Positions 1 through 8,903 of a stretch of 64,000 bases of DNA are shown here, in pieces (the stretch's first letter is position 1; the number at the start of each line of letters is the position of its first letter). Both the position numbers and the translations under genes were made by a program. Below the pieces are notes generated by a model. It saw only the letters and a program-made list of their open reading frames with translations. It ran no database searches and was not told the DNA's origin. Origin of the DNA: Paraburkholderia sp. SG-MS1 (lineage in GTDB: Bacteria > Pseudomonadota > Gammaproteobacteria > Burkholderiales > Burkholderiaceae); NCBI RefSeq assembly GCF_012275575.1, contig NZ_NPIH01000274.1, positions 84,564 through 148,563 of the forward strand, in the 5' to 3' direction.

Positions 1-977
1 TCCGCGACGCGCGCCTTGAACTGCGGCATCTCGTCGGCGTGAAGCGGTGTCTTCTGCGGCAACTCGACTGTCAGCGGATCGTGCGGGACGTTGTCCACGT
101 GGACTTCGTAGTGCAGATGCGGACCGGTCGCCCAACCCGTTTCGCCGACATAGCCGATCACCTGATCGCGGGTGACCCGGCTGCCGCGACGCAAGCCTTT
201 GGCAAAGCGCGACAGATGAGCGAACGTCGTCGAATACGGCGGCGGATTCTGAATGACGACCACTTTTCCGTAGCCGGTCTGCCGACCGATGAAGCGGACC
301 ACGCCGCGCGCCGTTGCATGAACGGGAGTGCCGGCCGGTGCGGCGAGGTCGACACCGTCATGACTTTGCCAGCGATGCAGCACCGGATCGAGTCGATGCA
401 ACGAAAAGCCCGACGACACCCGCGTGAATTCCAACGGATAGCGCTCGAACGAAGGCCTGGTGCTCGCGCCGTCTTTCGAATAGTAAAAAGGCTTGCCCTG
501 CAGATCCTTGTGCAGGAACAGGTCGTGTGTCGTCCCGCCACGAACGATGCGAACCGCGAGCGGCTCGCTCTGCGCAGCACCGTCACTGCTTTCGTCGAAC
601 ACCGCGCTCACGCTGTCGCCGGATCGCAGATCGCGAGAAAAGTTGAGTTCGCCACGGAATGCGCGCGCCAGAATCGCCGTGGTGGCGGGATCGACACCCA
701 TGGCTTTCGCGGCGGCAGCGAAGTTGTGTTCGATCGATGCGTGCTTGACGGTGAAAGCGGGCGGCTTCGTCGCGGGGGTGCGAGTTGCGGCGGGCACGGC
801 AGGTGAGGCGGTGGCAGGTTTCGCCGAGTCCTTGCTCACCAGAGACACGTCGGGGTCCTCGATGCGGGCAGTGCGATCGTGGCTCACCAGGTAGGCCGCG
901 CACACGGAGCTGATCGCACAAACAACGATGATTTTGCCGGCCCGTCCGGGCAGGACATGAGCTACAGATAGGGGCAT
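1..977 (-). CDS. M23-family metallopeptidase, C-terminus cut by window edge
   Basis: The frame reads from ATG 977 leftward off the window, giving about 325 residues. Residues roughly 12-30 form a hydrophobic segment, so the protein is probably anchored in the inner membrane with its catalytic part in the periplasm. A proline/alanine-rich linker follows, then an OapA/LysM-like region, then the M23 (LytM) domain. The zinc-site motifs are visible: SHDGVDLAAPAGTPVHA (H-x3-D) and GPHLHYEVH (HxH). The family cleaves peptidoglycan cross-links or activates amidases. No Shine-Dalgarno sequence is obvious before the ATG, but the hydrophobic N-terminus supports this start. The missing C-terminal tail lies outside the window. 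Confidence 0.88.
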   Translation of the reverse strand, partial: MPLSVAHVLPGRAGKIIVVCAISSVCAAYLVSHDRTARIEDPDVSLVSKDSAKPATASPAVPAATRTPATKPPAFTVKHASIEHNFAAAAKAMGVDPATTAILARAFRGELNFSRDLRSGDSVSAVFDESSDGAAQSEPLAVRIVRGGTTHDLFLHKDLQGKPFYYSKDGASTRPSFERYPLEFTRVSSGFSLHRLDPVLHRWQSHDGVDLAAPAGTPVHATARGVVRFIGRQTGYGKVVVIQNPPPYSTTFAHLSRFAKGLRRGSRVTRDQVIGYVGETGWATGPHLHYEVHVDNVPHDPLTVELPQKTPLHADEMPQFKARVA

Positions 978-1341
978 TGACTAAAAGCGGTCGACCGGCG
1001 GTGCGCCGACGACACGCACATGCGGGTGGGTTTATTGATCAGCACCCCCAGTCACTGCATGAGGCGCTGCATAAGGTTGGTGGCAAGCCTAGGGTTGCTT
1101 TCTTAAGCGGGGCTTAAGCTGGCCCCCAATAACCCGCACCCAAAGGTTTGCGGCTACGCGTGCATTGGGCATGCATTGCGGCGCGTCAGTGCGAAAGAGC
1201 GCGAATTGCCCGGAGTTCGTTTTTATCGGTTTTTTTGAGAGGGGCCGAATCGAAAGGCGTGGGGACGAGCGGCTGTTTGAATGCCGCTCGGGCTTGATTC
1301 GGCGACGCAGTACCTTGACAATTCCGCGCCGCCCTCTTCGC
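978..1341. other. intergenic region with two inverted repeats
   Basis: No gene is convincing here. A perfect 7-bp dyad, CTTAAGC-GGG-GCTTAAG, lies at 1102-1118, upstream of the leftward peptidase, and could be an operator. A second inverted repeat, CGAGCGGC with a 9-nt loop, lies at 1266-1290 beyond the stop of the small leftward gene at 1342. It has no adjacent T-run in that direction, so a terminator role is uncertain. Confidence 0.4.
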
Positions 1342-1569
1342 TCAAGACAACGAAGCCAGCATGTTCGACAGCCGTCTCATATGGGCCCTGAATGCGTCGC
1401 TGGCTTCGCGATCGGTGGTCGGATTCAGATGCGACGTTTCCGCGAGTTGAACCTGCTCATGGAAATCGTTGGCGATCTTGCGTTTGGTGTCCGCGGGCAA
1501 CGATCGCACCACGGAGACCAGCAAAGCCTCTTGCGCGTGCATCATGCCCAGAATCGAATGCGTGTCCAT
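1342..1569 (-). CDS. small hypothetical protein, 75 aa
   Basis: I do not recognise the family. The start at 1569 (MDTHSILGMMHAQ) is chosen because GGAGG lies 8 nt upstream; an in-frame extension upstream to 1611 lacks such a site. The product is a soluble, mostly helical, charged polypeptide with no signal peptide or Cys motif. It is the last of three same-strand small genes (1876-2166, 1678-1821 and this one), possibly one transcript. Function unknown. Confidence 0.6.
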   Translation of the reverse strand: MDTHSILGMMHAQEALLVSVVRSLPADTKRKIANDFHEQVQLAETSHLNPTTDREASDAFRAHMRRLSNMLASLS

Positions 1570-1677
1570 GCGACAACCTCCGCTGAAGGTACCGTCAGTG
1601 CGATCCAGCATGGGCGCTGGCGCACTTCATGTTACCTCGCCGGCTTGCGCAACGGCGGCAGCAATGGGTCGCCGCCC

Positions 1678-1821
1678 TTACTCCGCAATCGAATAGCGCG
1701 ATGCACGGGGTTGCGGCGTTTTCGCCGGACGCTCGATATGCGCGCTGGCGCCACGGATAAAAAGGATCGCGCAGAAGGCGACCGTGGCCCAGATGCAGAG
1801 AAGTACCGTTAAAGCGCTCAT
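1678..1821 (-). CDS. small single-pass membrane protein, 47 aa
   Basis: The sequence starts MSALTVLLCIWATVAFCAIL, a single transmembrane helix followed by a short basic tail. An alternative GTG start at 1875 lies directly after the stop codon of the upstream gene (TGA then GTG) and would add 18 residues by translational coupling; neither start has a strong ribosome-binding site. The hydrophobic segment and its place in a run of small same-strand genes support a real gene. Function unknown. Confidence 0.42.
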   Translation of the reverse strand: MSALTVLLCIWATVAFCAILFIRGASAHIERPAKTPQPRASRYSIAE

Positions 1822-1875
1822 TTCAGTTTTCAGAGGATCGAGACTGTGATTGATGTCGTCGTGGCTGCCGGGCAC

Positions 1876-2166
1876 TCAGTGCGTCGTAGGCTGATCGTCG
1901 CTGCTGCCAAACAGAAGCCCGTCGATCATGCGCGTGGTCAGCGTCAGTTGCCGTTCAAGCGACGTGCGCGCCATTTCGGCGCCGGCCATGTCGCTACGGG
2001 CGACGGCGGCGTAAGTCTGCGTGGCAAGCCGCAACACGCTCTCTGATGCACGTCGCAACTCGTGCATCGCCGCGTCCTGACCCAGCGGCGGCCTGTTCGA
2101 TTCAGGCACGGCGGATTCCGGCAAGCGGGCTTCAAATGGGTGATCTTTGTCGTGGCGGGAAGACAT
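1876..2166 (-). CDS. hypothetical protein, 96 aa
   Basis: ATG 2166 is preceded by AGGAG at good spacing. The product is soluble and alpha-helical, with a polar N-terminus and a central stretch of alternating alanine, leucine and charged residues (about 35-85) suggesting a helical bundle. There is no signal peptide, membrane segment or Cys cluster. It lies immediately upstream of the small membrane ORF and may be co-transcribed with it. I do not recognise the family. Confidence 0.6.
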   Translation of the reverse strand: MSSRHDKDHPFEARLPESAVPESNRPPLGQDAAMHELRRASESVLRLATQTYAAVARSDMAGAEMARTSLERQLTLTTRMIDGLLFGSSDDQPTTH

Positions 2167-2550
2167 CGCAGGCTCCTGGCGCGAATGGCACGACGCTAGT
2201 TTGTGCCGGCCCCGTGCTTTTCAATCCGTTGAACAGAAGCCGTTTGTGAAGCCAATCCGAAGTCTTCGAAAACGCGGCATTCCGCTGAAGAATAGGCGCG
2301 GGCCGCTATCTGACGCCCGCTTGCGATCACAAAGCCTCGAACTTTTCGCCTAGGGAAATCCGTCGAGGCTGACAGCGCTCTCCAGGTCTGCGTTTCCTGC
2401 TCCGCGTAGGGGGTTTTCCTGGCGATGGCGGCGAGCGTCCAGGCGGCCGAGTCCCCCAGCCGCTCATGATGGCCGCCAGATTGCGCCCCACCGCTACGAC
2501 CGCGCTGCTGTCCGCGAGCGCGGCTTCGGCGATCAGTGCGACGTCTTGCC
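2167..2550. other. no confident gene
   Basis: This stretch lies downstream of the DUF2322 gene and upstream of the leftward gene starting at 2166. Open frames here are arginine/serine-rich in the way of high-GC shadow frames, and none has a good ribosome-binding site. The promoter of the 2166 gene should lie near its left end, but I cannot point to clear -35/-10 elements. Confidence 0.4.
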
Positions 2551-2883
2551 TCAGCCTGCGGCGACGACTTCGATACGCAACGCCTCGCCACCCGCCACGA
2601 TCGCAAGCAGCAGGTCGACGTTCGGGTGCGCACCCGGACGGTTACGCGCGTCGGCTGTATGTTCGGCGAACAGCGCGAGGCCTGCCTCGGCCGCTTTGAC
2701 GTCCAGCGTGCCGAATGCTTCGCGAAGATAGTTGTACAGCGCGAGCGAACCCTGCTTGCCCGGCTTGTTCTCGATGCTCGCGACCACGATGCCCTTACCG
2801 TCGATCAGATCGATACGCGCGATACCGTCGATCGCCGGCATCTGTGCGAGATTTTCTTTGAATACGCTGCTCGGTTGAATCAC
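2551..2883 (-). CDS. DUF2322 family protein
   Basis: The 110-aa product carries the conserved core of this family: NLAQMPAIDGI near the start, IENKPGKQGSLALYNYLR in the middle, and LALFAEHTADAR...PGAHPN in the second half. Length is as expected for the family, whose function is not established. The start is GTG 2883, because AAGGAG sits 8 nt upstream; the longest open frame begins at another GTG (2892) that overlaps that ribosome-binding site and is unlikely. No partner genes are evident next to it. Confidence 0.75.
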   Translation of the reverse strand: MIQPSSVFKENLAQMPAIDGIARIDLIDGKGIVVASIENKPGKQGSLALYNYLREAFGTLDVKAAEAGLALFAEHTADARNRPGAHPNVDLLLAIVAGGEALRIEVVAAG

Positions 2884-3860
2884 TGACAACACTCCTTCTT
2901 TTCTAAAAAATACATGGCGGGGCGTATCTTATCTGAGAGAGGCTTGCCCAGCGGCGTTGGCTCAACACAGTGTCGTTGCAAACAACCCTTGCTGAACCTG
3001 GGATCGCGCTGCGGATCAGGTCGATGCCAGGGATTCCTCCTTAAATCTGCAGGGCGGCTGCCCGCGCGATGTCGCACGTCAAATCCGTTGGCGTGCAGCT
3101 CTTTGATCAGCAGGCGCGTCTTCTTCGACGCAGGGCTGCTTCGGCTCGAGCCGCGCAAACGTTTCACACCGTACCGCCGGTTCAACGGCAAATATGCACC
3201 GATACGGAGTCGCCGATGCGGCGCTCGGGCCGCCGCCGGGCAAGAACTTCGTTGCTCTTAGCAATCCGCTATCGAGCGCATCATCCTCCAATTCAAATCG
3301 ATCGAGAGAAGTCACTGCAAGTGCATATCCATTTCCAATTCAATTCAGTTCAATTCAATTCGCCATTCGTCACCGGTCACTCAATAACGTCCACAATCGA
3401 AAATCGCCCACTAGCCCCCGGAGTGGGGTCCGCGCCTCTGCGCTTTGCGAGTCACGCATGTTGCCGTCCTTGGGTCCGGCATTATCCGACTTGCCAATAT
3501 CCGTGAGATATGATCTCCTATGACTTACAAATATTTCAGGCGCAGAAAGACGCACGTGATGGTGCGTTGCAGCAACGAATACCCGTCGGTGCGAGGTGCC
3601 CCAAGGTGGCGCGCATGGCGAAGCATGCAATCCGCCATGCACAACAAGGTACCGCGTGAATAGTTATATGACAACTGATGACAACAAGGAACGAAATCAC
3701 CGAAGGCTTTCACACGTGAACGATGAATGCGAATTTGTCTTCGCAAGCTGATTGCGCCGAATTTCAGATTTAACTGGTCAAAGGGGGCTCAAAAAATAGA
3801 CAACCATTATTAAAAAAGCCATCAATTCAGTCATCAAATCAAATTAAAACTGGAGACAAA
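2884..3860. other. gene-poor region, partly AT-rich
   Basis: Almost 1 kb lacks a convincing gene. Open frames exist on both strands (for example 2880-3191 and 3079-3315, minus) but are rich in Arg/Pro/Ser, have no good start signals and show no recognisable motif. Base composition falls clearly towards the right (about 3500-3860), where runs of A and T precede the lipoprotein gene. The region may hold its promoter and an upstream decayed gene. A pentanucleotide repeat is noted separately. Confidence 0.45.
3336..3361. repeat. pentanucleotide tandem repeat, CAATT x5
   Basis: Five units read CAATT, CAATT, CAGTT, CAATT, CAATT. A short simple-sequence repeat in non-coding DNA; it could vary by slippage but does not fall in a reading frame. 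Confidence 0.8.
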
Positions 3861-6035
3861 ATGCTTTCATTGAAAAAAGCCTCGCTTGCCTTCGCGCTGA
3901 GTACCGCCACGGCTTTTTTATTCAGCGCGTGCGGCGGCACTCATGACGACTCCAACGGTTCACCGAACATCCCGCCGGTCACCACACCAGATCCGTCCAA
4001 AGGCGGCGCTATTTCGCTGCACGGGATCGTCTACGGTGCACCCGACACGAGCGTCCAGGCCGACGCGGGCGTCCCCATTACGATGATGGGACAGATGAGA
4101 GCGTTATTCGATCTCATCAAGAAAGCGCCAGATTTCACGCAAGTCGTCATGGATCTTGGCGACGGCAATCCCGTGCACGTGCTGGATACCAACACGGGCG
4201 ATAAATTCTTGCCCGGCAAACTCGCGCTGGGTCTATCGTGGATATTGATCGACATGAAATCGAAGGGCGATCCGGCCTACGCGGATTATCTGGCGACATA
4301 TCAGAAAATAACGACCGCCATGATGACGCAGATGAACGGCGCCAATTACATGTACGCGAACACGTCCTGGGGCGAGTACTACTATCTCGTTGCGCTCAAC
4401 AATTTCAAAGCGCACGGCATGCTCAACGAAGTCTTCAGCGACGCGATGCTGGCCACAATGCAAAGCCGCCTGACCTTCTGCGACATGTTCGGGGCGGATG
4501 CAAGCGGCAAGACGAATACATGCCCGGCCGCCGGCACGTCGATCGACGTCGCCTCGCTCAATACCGCTCAGAACTATTACGCGGTCTCTTATGGCATTGC
4601 GGGGCTCAGGCAGAAACTCGGCTGGAGCAATCCGACCTTCTCTTCCACTTCGGATGCGACGGTGGCAACCATGGGCGCGCGTGATGCACTGCTCTACACG
4701 CTGACCAAGCACATCAGGAACGATTCCTCTGGCGGCTTCTCGGACGAAGCGTCGAACACCCATACGACCTATTACGATCAGGCGCGTTTCGACCGGTACA
4801 GCACGCTGCTGATCGGCGAAGTCACCGAGCGGACGCTGGAAATGGGCAATGAGGCCAACCTGACGCCGGAATTGAAATCGTATCTGCGCAAATCGGTCGA
4901 CCTGATTCTCCCGCAACTCAATGCCGACGGCCAGGGCTTCAACTATGGGCGTTCCATCGGCCCGTACGGCGATACGGCGTTCATGGAAGTGCTGACCGCG
5001 GCCGCCAATGCGGGCGTATTGACCCAGCAGGAAATGCAGGTCGCCTATTCGTTCATCTATAAGGCGGCTTATCGCTATGAAACGTTCTGGTACGACCCGA
5101 CCTTGCCGACACCGTCCGTGAACATGTGGGTCAAAGGCCGCGGGACCGACACGTATCGCGGCAAGCCTCGGGTGATGGGTGAGAACTTCAGCCTGCTGCA
5201 CCAGTTCATGTACGTGAATGCCTGGTGGGACAAGCTGGGTTTCAACGGCAAAGCGCCGATGGCCGATGCCGACCTGAAAGCCTGGCTCGATGCGAAACCG
5301 CATTACACGCTCACCTGGTACAACCAGCCGACCGATACCGGGCACCCTTATAGCGCCGCGCTCATCACTGTGCGGGACGGCAAGCGCGTCATCAACCTGA
5401 ACCTGAGCCAGGCGCCCGACTACAACTCGTTCACGCCTTACTACCCGACGCCGTTCTCCGACAAGCTGATTTACGGCACAACGGACCTCAGCTACGCCTT
5501 GTTGATCCCTCAAGTTTCTTATAACAGTAAGACCTATATACCGGTCACCTATTACAAGAATCTGAACGTTCAGGAAAATAACGGCCAGGTCGTGGTCTCT
5601 TTCGATACCGCCAAATTCCGGCAGGCGGTGAAGAACGCAACCTATGCGTCCGACCTCGATCTCCAGGTTCATACGGTGTTGACGTTCAGTCACGGCGAAA
5701 TGACGCGAACCGATACGCTGAGTTCGGCAACGCTGACCGGCAACCTGTCGGTCGAGACGGACTTCACGTCTTTCGGCGACTTCCAGAACACCACCTCGAG
5801 CGGTGCCTTCTCGGTCAACTATGCGAACAGCGCCGCGACCCACTACAGCACCACGGGTTTCGACAGTTGCGCGCTGTCTGACTTCTCGACGGCGGGCGGG
5901 GTCACCAATCCGCTGTCGACCACACCGATCGGGCAACTGCATTCGAACTTCGCCTGTACAACAATTCCGTTTGCACTGACGGGCGGTGGTAACCGCACAT
6001 TGAGCTGGACGTTGAAGTACGCTGACGCGAGCTAA
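3861..6035 (+). CDS. large lipoprotein of unknown function, possible toroid-type carbohydrate-active protein
   Basis: The 724-aa product has a lipoprotein signal peptide ending in the lipobox FSAC (Cys24), then a Gly/Pro/Ser-rich linker to about residue 50. Residues about 70-470 look helical and rich in aromatics (WGEYYYL, NYYAVSYGIAG, YYDQARFDRYS, GFNYGRSIGPYGDTAF, GENFSLLHQFMYVNAWW). Residues about 480-724 look beta-rich. This layout is like polysaccharide lyases and related (alpha/alpha)-toroid plus beta-sandwich enzymes, but I cannot name a family or catalytic residues. GGAG lies about 6 nt before the ATG. The gene follows an AT-rich spacer, stands alone, and ends at a GC-rich hairpin. 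Transfer is possible but unproven. Confidence 0.8.
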   Translation: MLSLKKASLAFALSTATAFLFSACGGTHDDSNGSPNIPPVTTPDPSKGGAISLHGIVYGAPDTSVQADAGVPITMMGQMRALFDLIKKAPDFTQVVMDLGDGNPVHVLDTNTGDKFLPGKLALGLSWILIDMKSKGDPAYADYLATYQKITTAMMTQMNGANYMYANTSWGEYYYLVALNNFKAHGMLNEVFSDAMLATMQSRLTFCDMFGADASGKTNTCPAAGTSIDVASLNTAQNYYAVSYGIAGLRQKLGWSNPTFSSTSDATVATMGARDALLYTLTKHIRNDSSGGFSDEASNTHTTYYDQARFDRYSTLLIGEVTERTLEMGNEANLTPELKSYLRKSVDLILPQLNADGQGFNYGRSIGPYGDTAFMEVLTAAANAGVLTQQEMQVAYSFIYKAAYRYETFWYDPTLPTPSVNMWVKGRGTDTYRGKPRVMGENFSLLHQFMYVNAWWDKLGFNGKAPMADADLKAWLDAKPHYTLTWYNQPTDTGHPYSAALITVRDGKRVINLNLSQAPDYNSFTPYYPTPFSDKLIYGTTDLSYALLIPQVSYNSKTYIPVTYYKNLNVQENNGQVVVSFDTAKFRQAVKNATYASDLDLQVHTVLTFSHGEMTRTDTLSSATLTGNLSVETDFTSFGDFQNTTSSGAFSVNYANSAATHYSTTGFDSCALSDFSTAGGVTNPLSTTPIGQLHSNFACTTIPFALTGGGNRTLSWTLKYADAS

Positions 6036-6058
6036 ACGCAGCATCGGGCACGGGGATG

Positions 6059-6084
6059 CGCCGGCCTTCTTCCGAAGGCCGGCG
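6059..6084 (+). terminator. strong hairpin after the lipoprotein gene
   Basis: An 11-bp perfect stem (CGCCGGCCTTC / GAAGGCCGGCG) with a TTCC loop begins 24 nt after the stop codon at 6035. There is no U-tract, so it may be an mRNA 3'-end stabiliser or factor-assisted terminator rather than a classical intrinsic one. Confidence 0.55.
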
Positions 6085-6307
6085 TCCGAACCGGAACAGG
6101 GGTTGTCGCACCTCGATATGCGTCGGCAAAATTCATTCTTCAAAGCAGGTACCAGCCATACCAGTAGCAGAAGTTGTCTTGTTAGCCGAGCGTGACATCG
6201 CAACAATGCGAGTACAGCAATCGACCCGGCTCCCGATACATGACGCGTCGAATCCGCACCGAGACGGATGAATCCGGCTCAGACAACTTCACCGAGGGGA
6301 GAAGCCA

Positions 6308-6964
6308 ATGCGCATTTCTTTTTTGCACACGATCAGCGGAAATCGCCAGGTATTCGAACATGCGGCCAACAGTCTTGGTCTGCGCAGCGATGTTCTTCGA
6401 CATGAAGTGAGACCGGATCTCCGAGAAGCCGTCGAGCACGCCGGGGCACTCACCGCCGACCTGCTGACACAGACAAGCCTTTGTCTTCAGCAATTGGCCG
6501 CCGATTCCGATGCCGTCATCGTGACGTGCGCTACGCTCGGGCCCGCCGTCGCGGAGATGGAGAGTTCACCGGTGCCCATCGTGAGAGCCGATGCTGCATT
6601 GGCCGCCGCAGCAGCGGAAGTCGGCGGATCGATCAACGTGTTGTGCGCCGCTGAATCCGCGATCGAGCCTACCCGGCGACTCTTCGCGCAACACGCGAGC
6701 GGAACTGATGCGTCCGTGAAAGTCATTCATGTACCGGGAGTCTGGGCGCTGTTCAAAAGTGGAGATATGGACGCATGCCTCGCCGCCGTCGCGGCGTCGG
6801 CGGACGACGCGTATGAGGCGGGCGCAAGCGTCGTCGCGTTTGCTCATCCGTGGATGGCGCCAGCCGTGAAGTTTGCCAGCCAGGGCAGGCAACCGCTCGA
6901 TAGCGCCCACGCAGCGCTGCGCGCCGTGATGCGGCCGGCCGTGAGCAACCATTCGTCGGAATAA
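6308..6964 (+). CDS. Asp/Glu/hydantoin racemase-superfamily protein
   Basis: The 218-aa product fits the Asp/Glu racemase fold by its motifs: an N-terminal strand MRISFLHTISGN, VIVTCATLGP with the first candidate catalytic Cys, and a second glycine-rich half, NVLCAAESAIEP. In the second half the classical catalytic Cys position (usually an xTCxG context near residue 180) reads FAHPWMAP, so the second Cys appears absent and racemase activity is doubtful. GGGGAGA lies just before ATG 6308. It stands alone, convergent with the galactoside operon. Substrate unknown. Confidence 0.7.
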   Translation: MRISFLHTISGNRQVFEHAANSLGLRSDVLRHEVRPDLREAVEHAGALTADLLTQTSLCLQQLAADSDAVIVTCATLGPAVAEMESSPVPIVRADAALAAAAAEVGGSINVLCAAESAIEPTRRLFAQHASGTDASVKVIHVPGVWALFKSGDMDACLAAVAASADDAYEAGASVVAFAHPWMAPAVKFASQGRQPLDSAHAALRAVMRPAVSNHSSE

Positions 6965-6972
6965 CAACCCGG

Positions 6973-6994
6973 AAAAAAGCCCGCTTTCGCGGGC
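6973..6994 (-). terminator. intrinsic terminator of the galactoside ABC operon
   Basis: Read leftward, GCCCGC-GAAA-GCGGGC is followed by TTTTTT. It lies about 50 nt beyond the stop codon of the leftward permease gene at 7046, and also sits just past the stop of the convergent gene at 6964. Confidence 0.8.
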
Positions 6995-7045
6995 AACCCT
7001 TCTACGGCATCAAGCATCAGGAATCAATCTACAGACGCCCTGGCC

Positions 7046-7897
7046 TCACCCCTTCGTCGCCCCAAACGTCAAGCCGGCGACGAAGTGCTTCTGCATCGCA
7101 AAGAACATCGCCACCGACGGCAACGCGGCCAGAATCGAGCCCGCCGAAACGAGATTCCATGCCGTCGTCCACTGCCCCTTCAAGGCGGCAACGCCCACCG
7201 TGATTGGCGCGGCGTCATCGCCTTGCGTCAGACACAGCGCCCAGAAATAGTCGTTCCACACGAACGTAAACACGAGAATCGCCAATGCCGCGAGTGCCGG
7301 ACGAATCAGCGGCAGCACGATGCGGAAGAACACCGTCCACTCGTTCGCCCCTTCGATCCGCGCCGCCTCGACGAGTTCAAACGGCAACTGCTTGATGAAG
7401 TTGCGCAAAAAAAGCGCACAAAAACCAGTCTGAAACGACACGTGGAACAGAATCAGCGCGCTCACGGTATTGAACAGCCCGAGTTGCAACGACAGATCGC
7501 GCACGGGAATCATCAACACCTGCACCGGCACGAAATTCCCCGCGACGAAAGTGGCGAACAATGTCGAATTGCCGCGAAAGCGGTAGATCGCCAACGCGAA
7601 GCCGGCCATCGCGGCCAGGGCAATCGAGCCGACCACCGCAGGCACCGTAATCAGCACGCTGTTCCAGAAGTAATGCAGCATCGGCGAAGTGGTCAACGCC
7701 TCGCGATAGTTGTCGAACATCGCGAAGTGCTTCGGCCATCCCCAGTAGTTGCCCTCGCTCAGTTCTTCCGTCGAACGCACCGAGGTGACGAGCACCGCGA
7801 TCATCGGCAGCAGCCAGATCAGCAAGGCGACGGGCAAGGTCAGTTTGTATGCGCGGCGCGTGAGTGGCTTCCATTTGTCAATCGGGATTGGAAACAT
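7046..7897 (-). CDS. sugar ABC transporter permease, MalG type
   Basis: This 283-aa inner-membrane protein has about six hydrophobic helices. The cytoplasmic EAA loop reads ELVEAARIEGANEWTVFFR, the contact point for the ATPase. It belongs to the MalG/LacG/UgpE class that pairs with a MalF-type partner, here the adjacent gene ending at 7909. ATG 7897 is chosen because AAAGGA lies at the right distance and the two genes are 11 nt apart; a longer open frame upstream is a shadow of the partner gene. It is the last gene of the operon that includes beta-galactosidase, which suggests import of a galactoside. Confidence 0.9.
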   Translation of the reverse strand: MFPIPIDKWKPLTRRAYKLTLPVALLIWLLPMIAVLVTSVRSTEELSEGNYWGWPKHFAMFDNYREALTTSPMLHYFWNSVLITVPAVVGSIALAAMAGFALAIYRFRGNSTLFATFVAGNFVPVQVLMIPVRDLSLQLGLFNTVSALILFHVSFQTGFCALFLRNFIKQLPFELVEAARIEGANEWTVFFRIVLPLIRPALAALAILVFTFVWNDYFWALCLTQGDDAAPITVGVAALKGQWTTAWNLVSAGSILAALPSVAMFFAMQKHFVAGLTFGATKG

Positions 7898-7908
7898 GAT
7901 CGGTTCCT

Positions 7909-8886
7909 TTATTGCTCGGCGCGCAGCATCCGCCGCAAGTGATAAACGATGTACACCAGCATGATGCCGAACAGCACGACCGCCACCGCCGCCGAATAGC
8001 CGATGCGGTAGTACTTGATCGCCTGGTCGTACATGTAATACGCGAGCACGGTCGAGCTTTCGAACGGGCCGCCACCCGTCATCACTGAAATGAGATCGAA
8101 GCTGCGCAACGCGCCGATGATCGTGACGACGATCGCCATGAAGGTGGTCGGCCGCAGTTGCGGCAGGATCACGTGCCATAGCATCGACCAGCCATGCGCA
8201 CCTTCCATGCGCGCCGCTTCGATCTGCTCTGCGTTCAGCGACGTGAGCCCGGTCAGATAAAGAATCATGCAATAGGCGGTTTGCGGCCACAGCGCGGCGA
8301 ACACGATCCCGAGCGTTGCATAGCGCGGGTCGCCGAGCACCGGCACGCCGTGGCCGAGCATCAACGCGAGCAGGCCGAAAGTCGGGTCGTAGAACCACGA
8401 GAAGATCAAACCGACCACCACGCCCGACAACACGAATGGCGCGAAGAACAGCGACTTGACGATGCGGATGCCAGCCACCGCCTGGTTCAGATATAACGCG
8501 ACTGCGAGGCCCATCGGCGGAGCGAGCAGAAACAACACGAGCCAGATGAGGTTGTTCTTCAGTGCGGTGTAGAACGTCTGCGTGTGAAACAGCTCCACAT
8601 AGTTCGCGAGCCCGATGAACGACGGCTCCGTCATACCGTCCCAGTTGAAGAAACTCAGCCGGATGGTCGACAGGATGGGCCAGACGACGTAGATCGCCAC
8701 CATCACGCAGGCAGGCGCGAGAAACAGGAACGCGGCACGCCGCTGCCGGCGCGCGGTCGGCGTGGGACGGCGTCGGCGCGGCACAGCCGATGGCCCGCCA
8801 CGCACCGCGCCGCCCGGTGCAGGCGCTCCCGGCGCACCGGGTTCAACAGGGGCGCCGACGGTGTGACGGCTCACGGATTGCGACAC
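7909..8886 (-). CDS. sugar ABC transporter permease, MalF type
   Basis: The 325-aa product has a basic, Pro/Ala/Gly-rich N-terminal extension of about 45 residues, then six predicted membrane helices. The EAA loop is EQIEAARMEGAHGWSMLWH, as in MalF/LacF/UgpA proteins. Start GTG 8886 (reading VSQSVSRHTVG) is chosen because GGAG lies 8 nt upstream. The open frame continues upstream, but there it runs through the repetitive hairpin region. It should form the translocation pore with the downstream MalG-type permease and be energised by the ATPase at the head of the locus. Confidence 0.88.
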   Translation of the reverse strand: MSQSVSRHTVGAPVEPGAPGAPAPGGAVRGGPSAVPRRRRPTPTARRQRRAAFLFLAPACVMVAIYVVWPILSTIRLSFFNWDGMTEPSFIGLANYVELFHTQTFYTALKNNLIWLVLFLLAPPMGLAVALYLNQAVAGIRIVKSLFFAPFVLSGVVVGLIFSWFYDPTFGLLALMLGHGVPVLGDPRYATLGIVFAALWPQTAYCMILYLTGLTSLNAEQIEAARMEGAHGWSMLWHVILPQLRPTTFMAIVVTIIGALRSFDLISVMTGGGPFESSTVLAYYMYDQAIKYYRIGYSAAVAVVLFGIMLVYIVYHLRRMLRAEQ

Positions 8887-8903
8887 GATCTTTTCTCCTG
8901 TCG

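Noticed and set aside
2196-2633. 145-aa minus-strand open frame overlapping the DUF2322 gene
   Set aside because: Arg/Ser-rich shadow sequence without a ribosome-binding site.
4233-6206. 657-aa minus-strand open frame opposite the lipoprotein gene
   Set aside because: Arg/Ile/Val-repetitive shadow of the plus-strand gene, with no start signal or motif.
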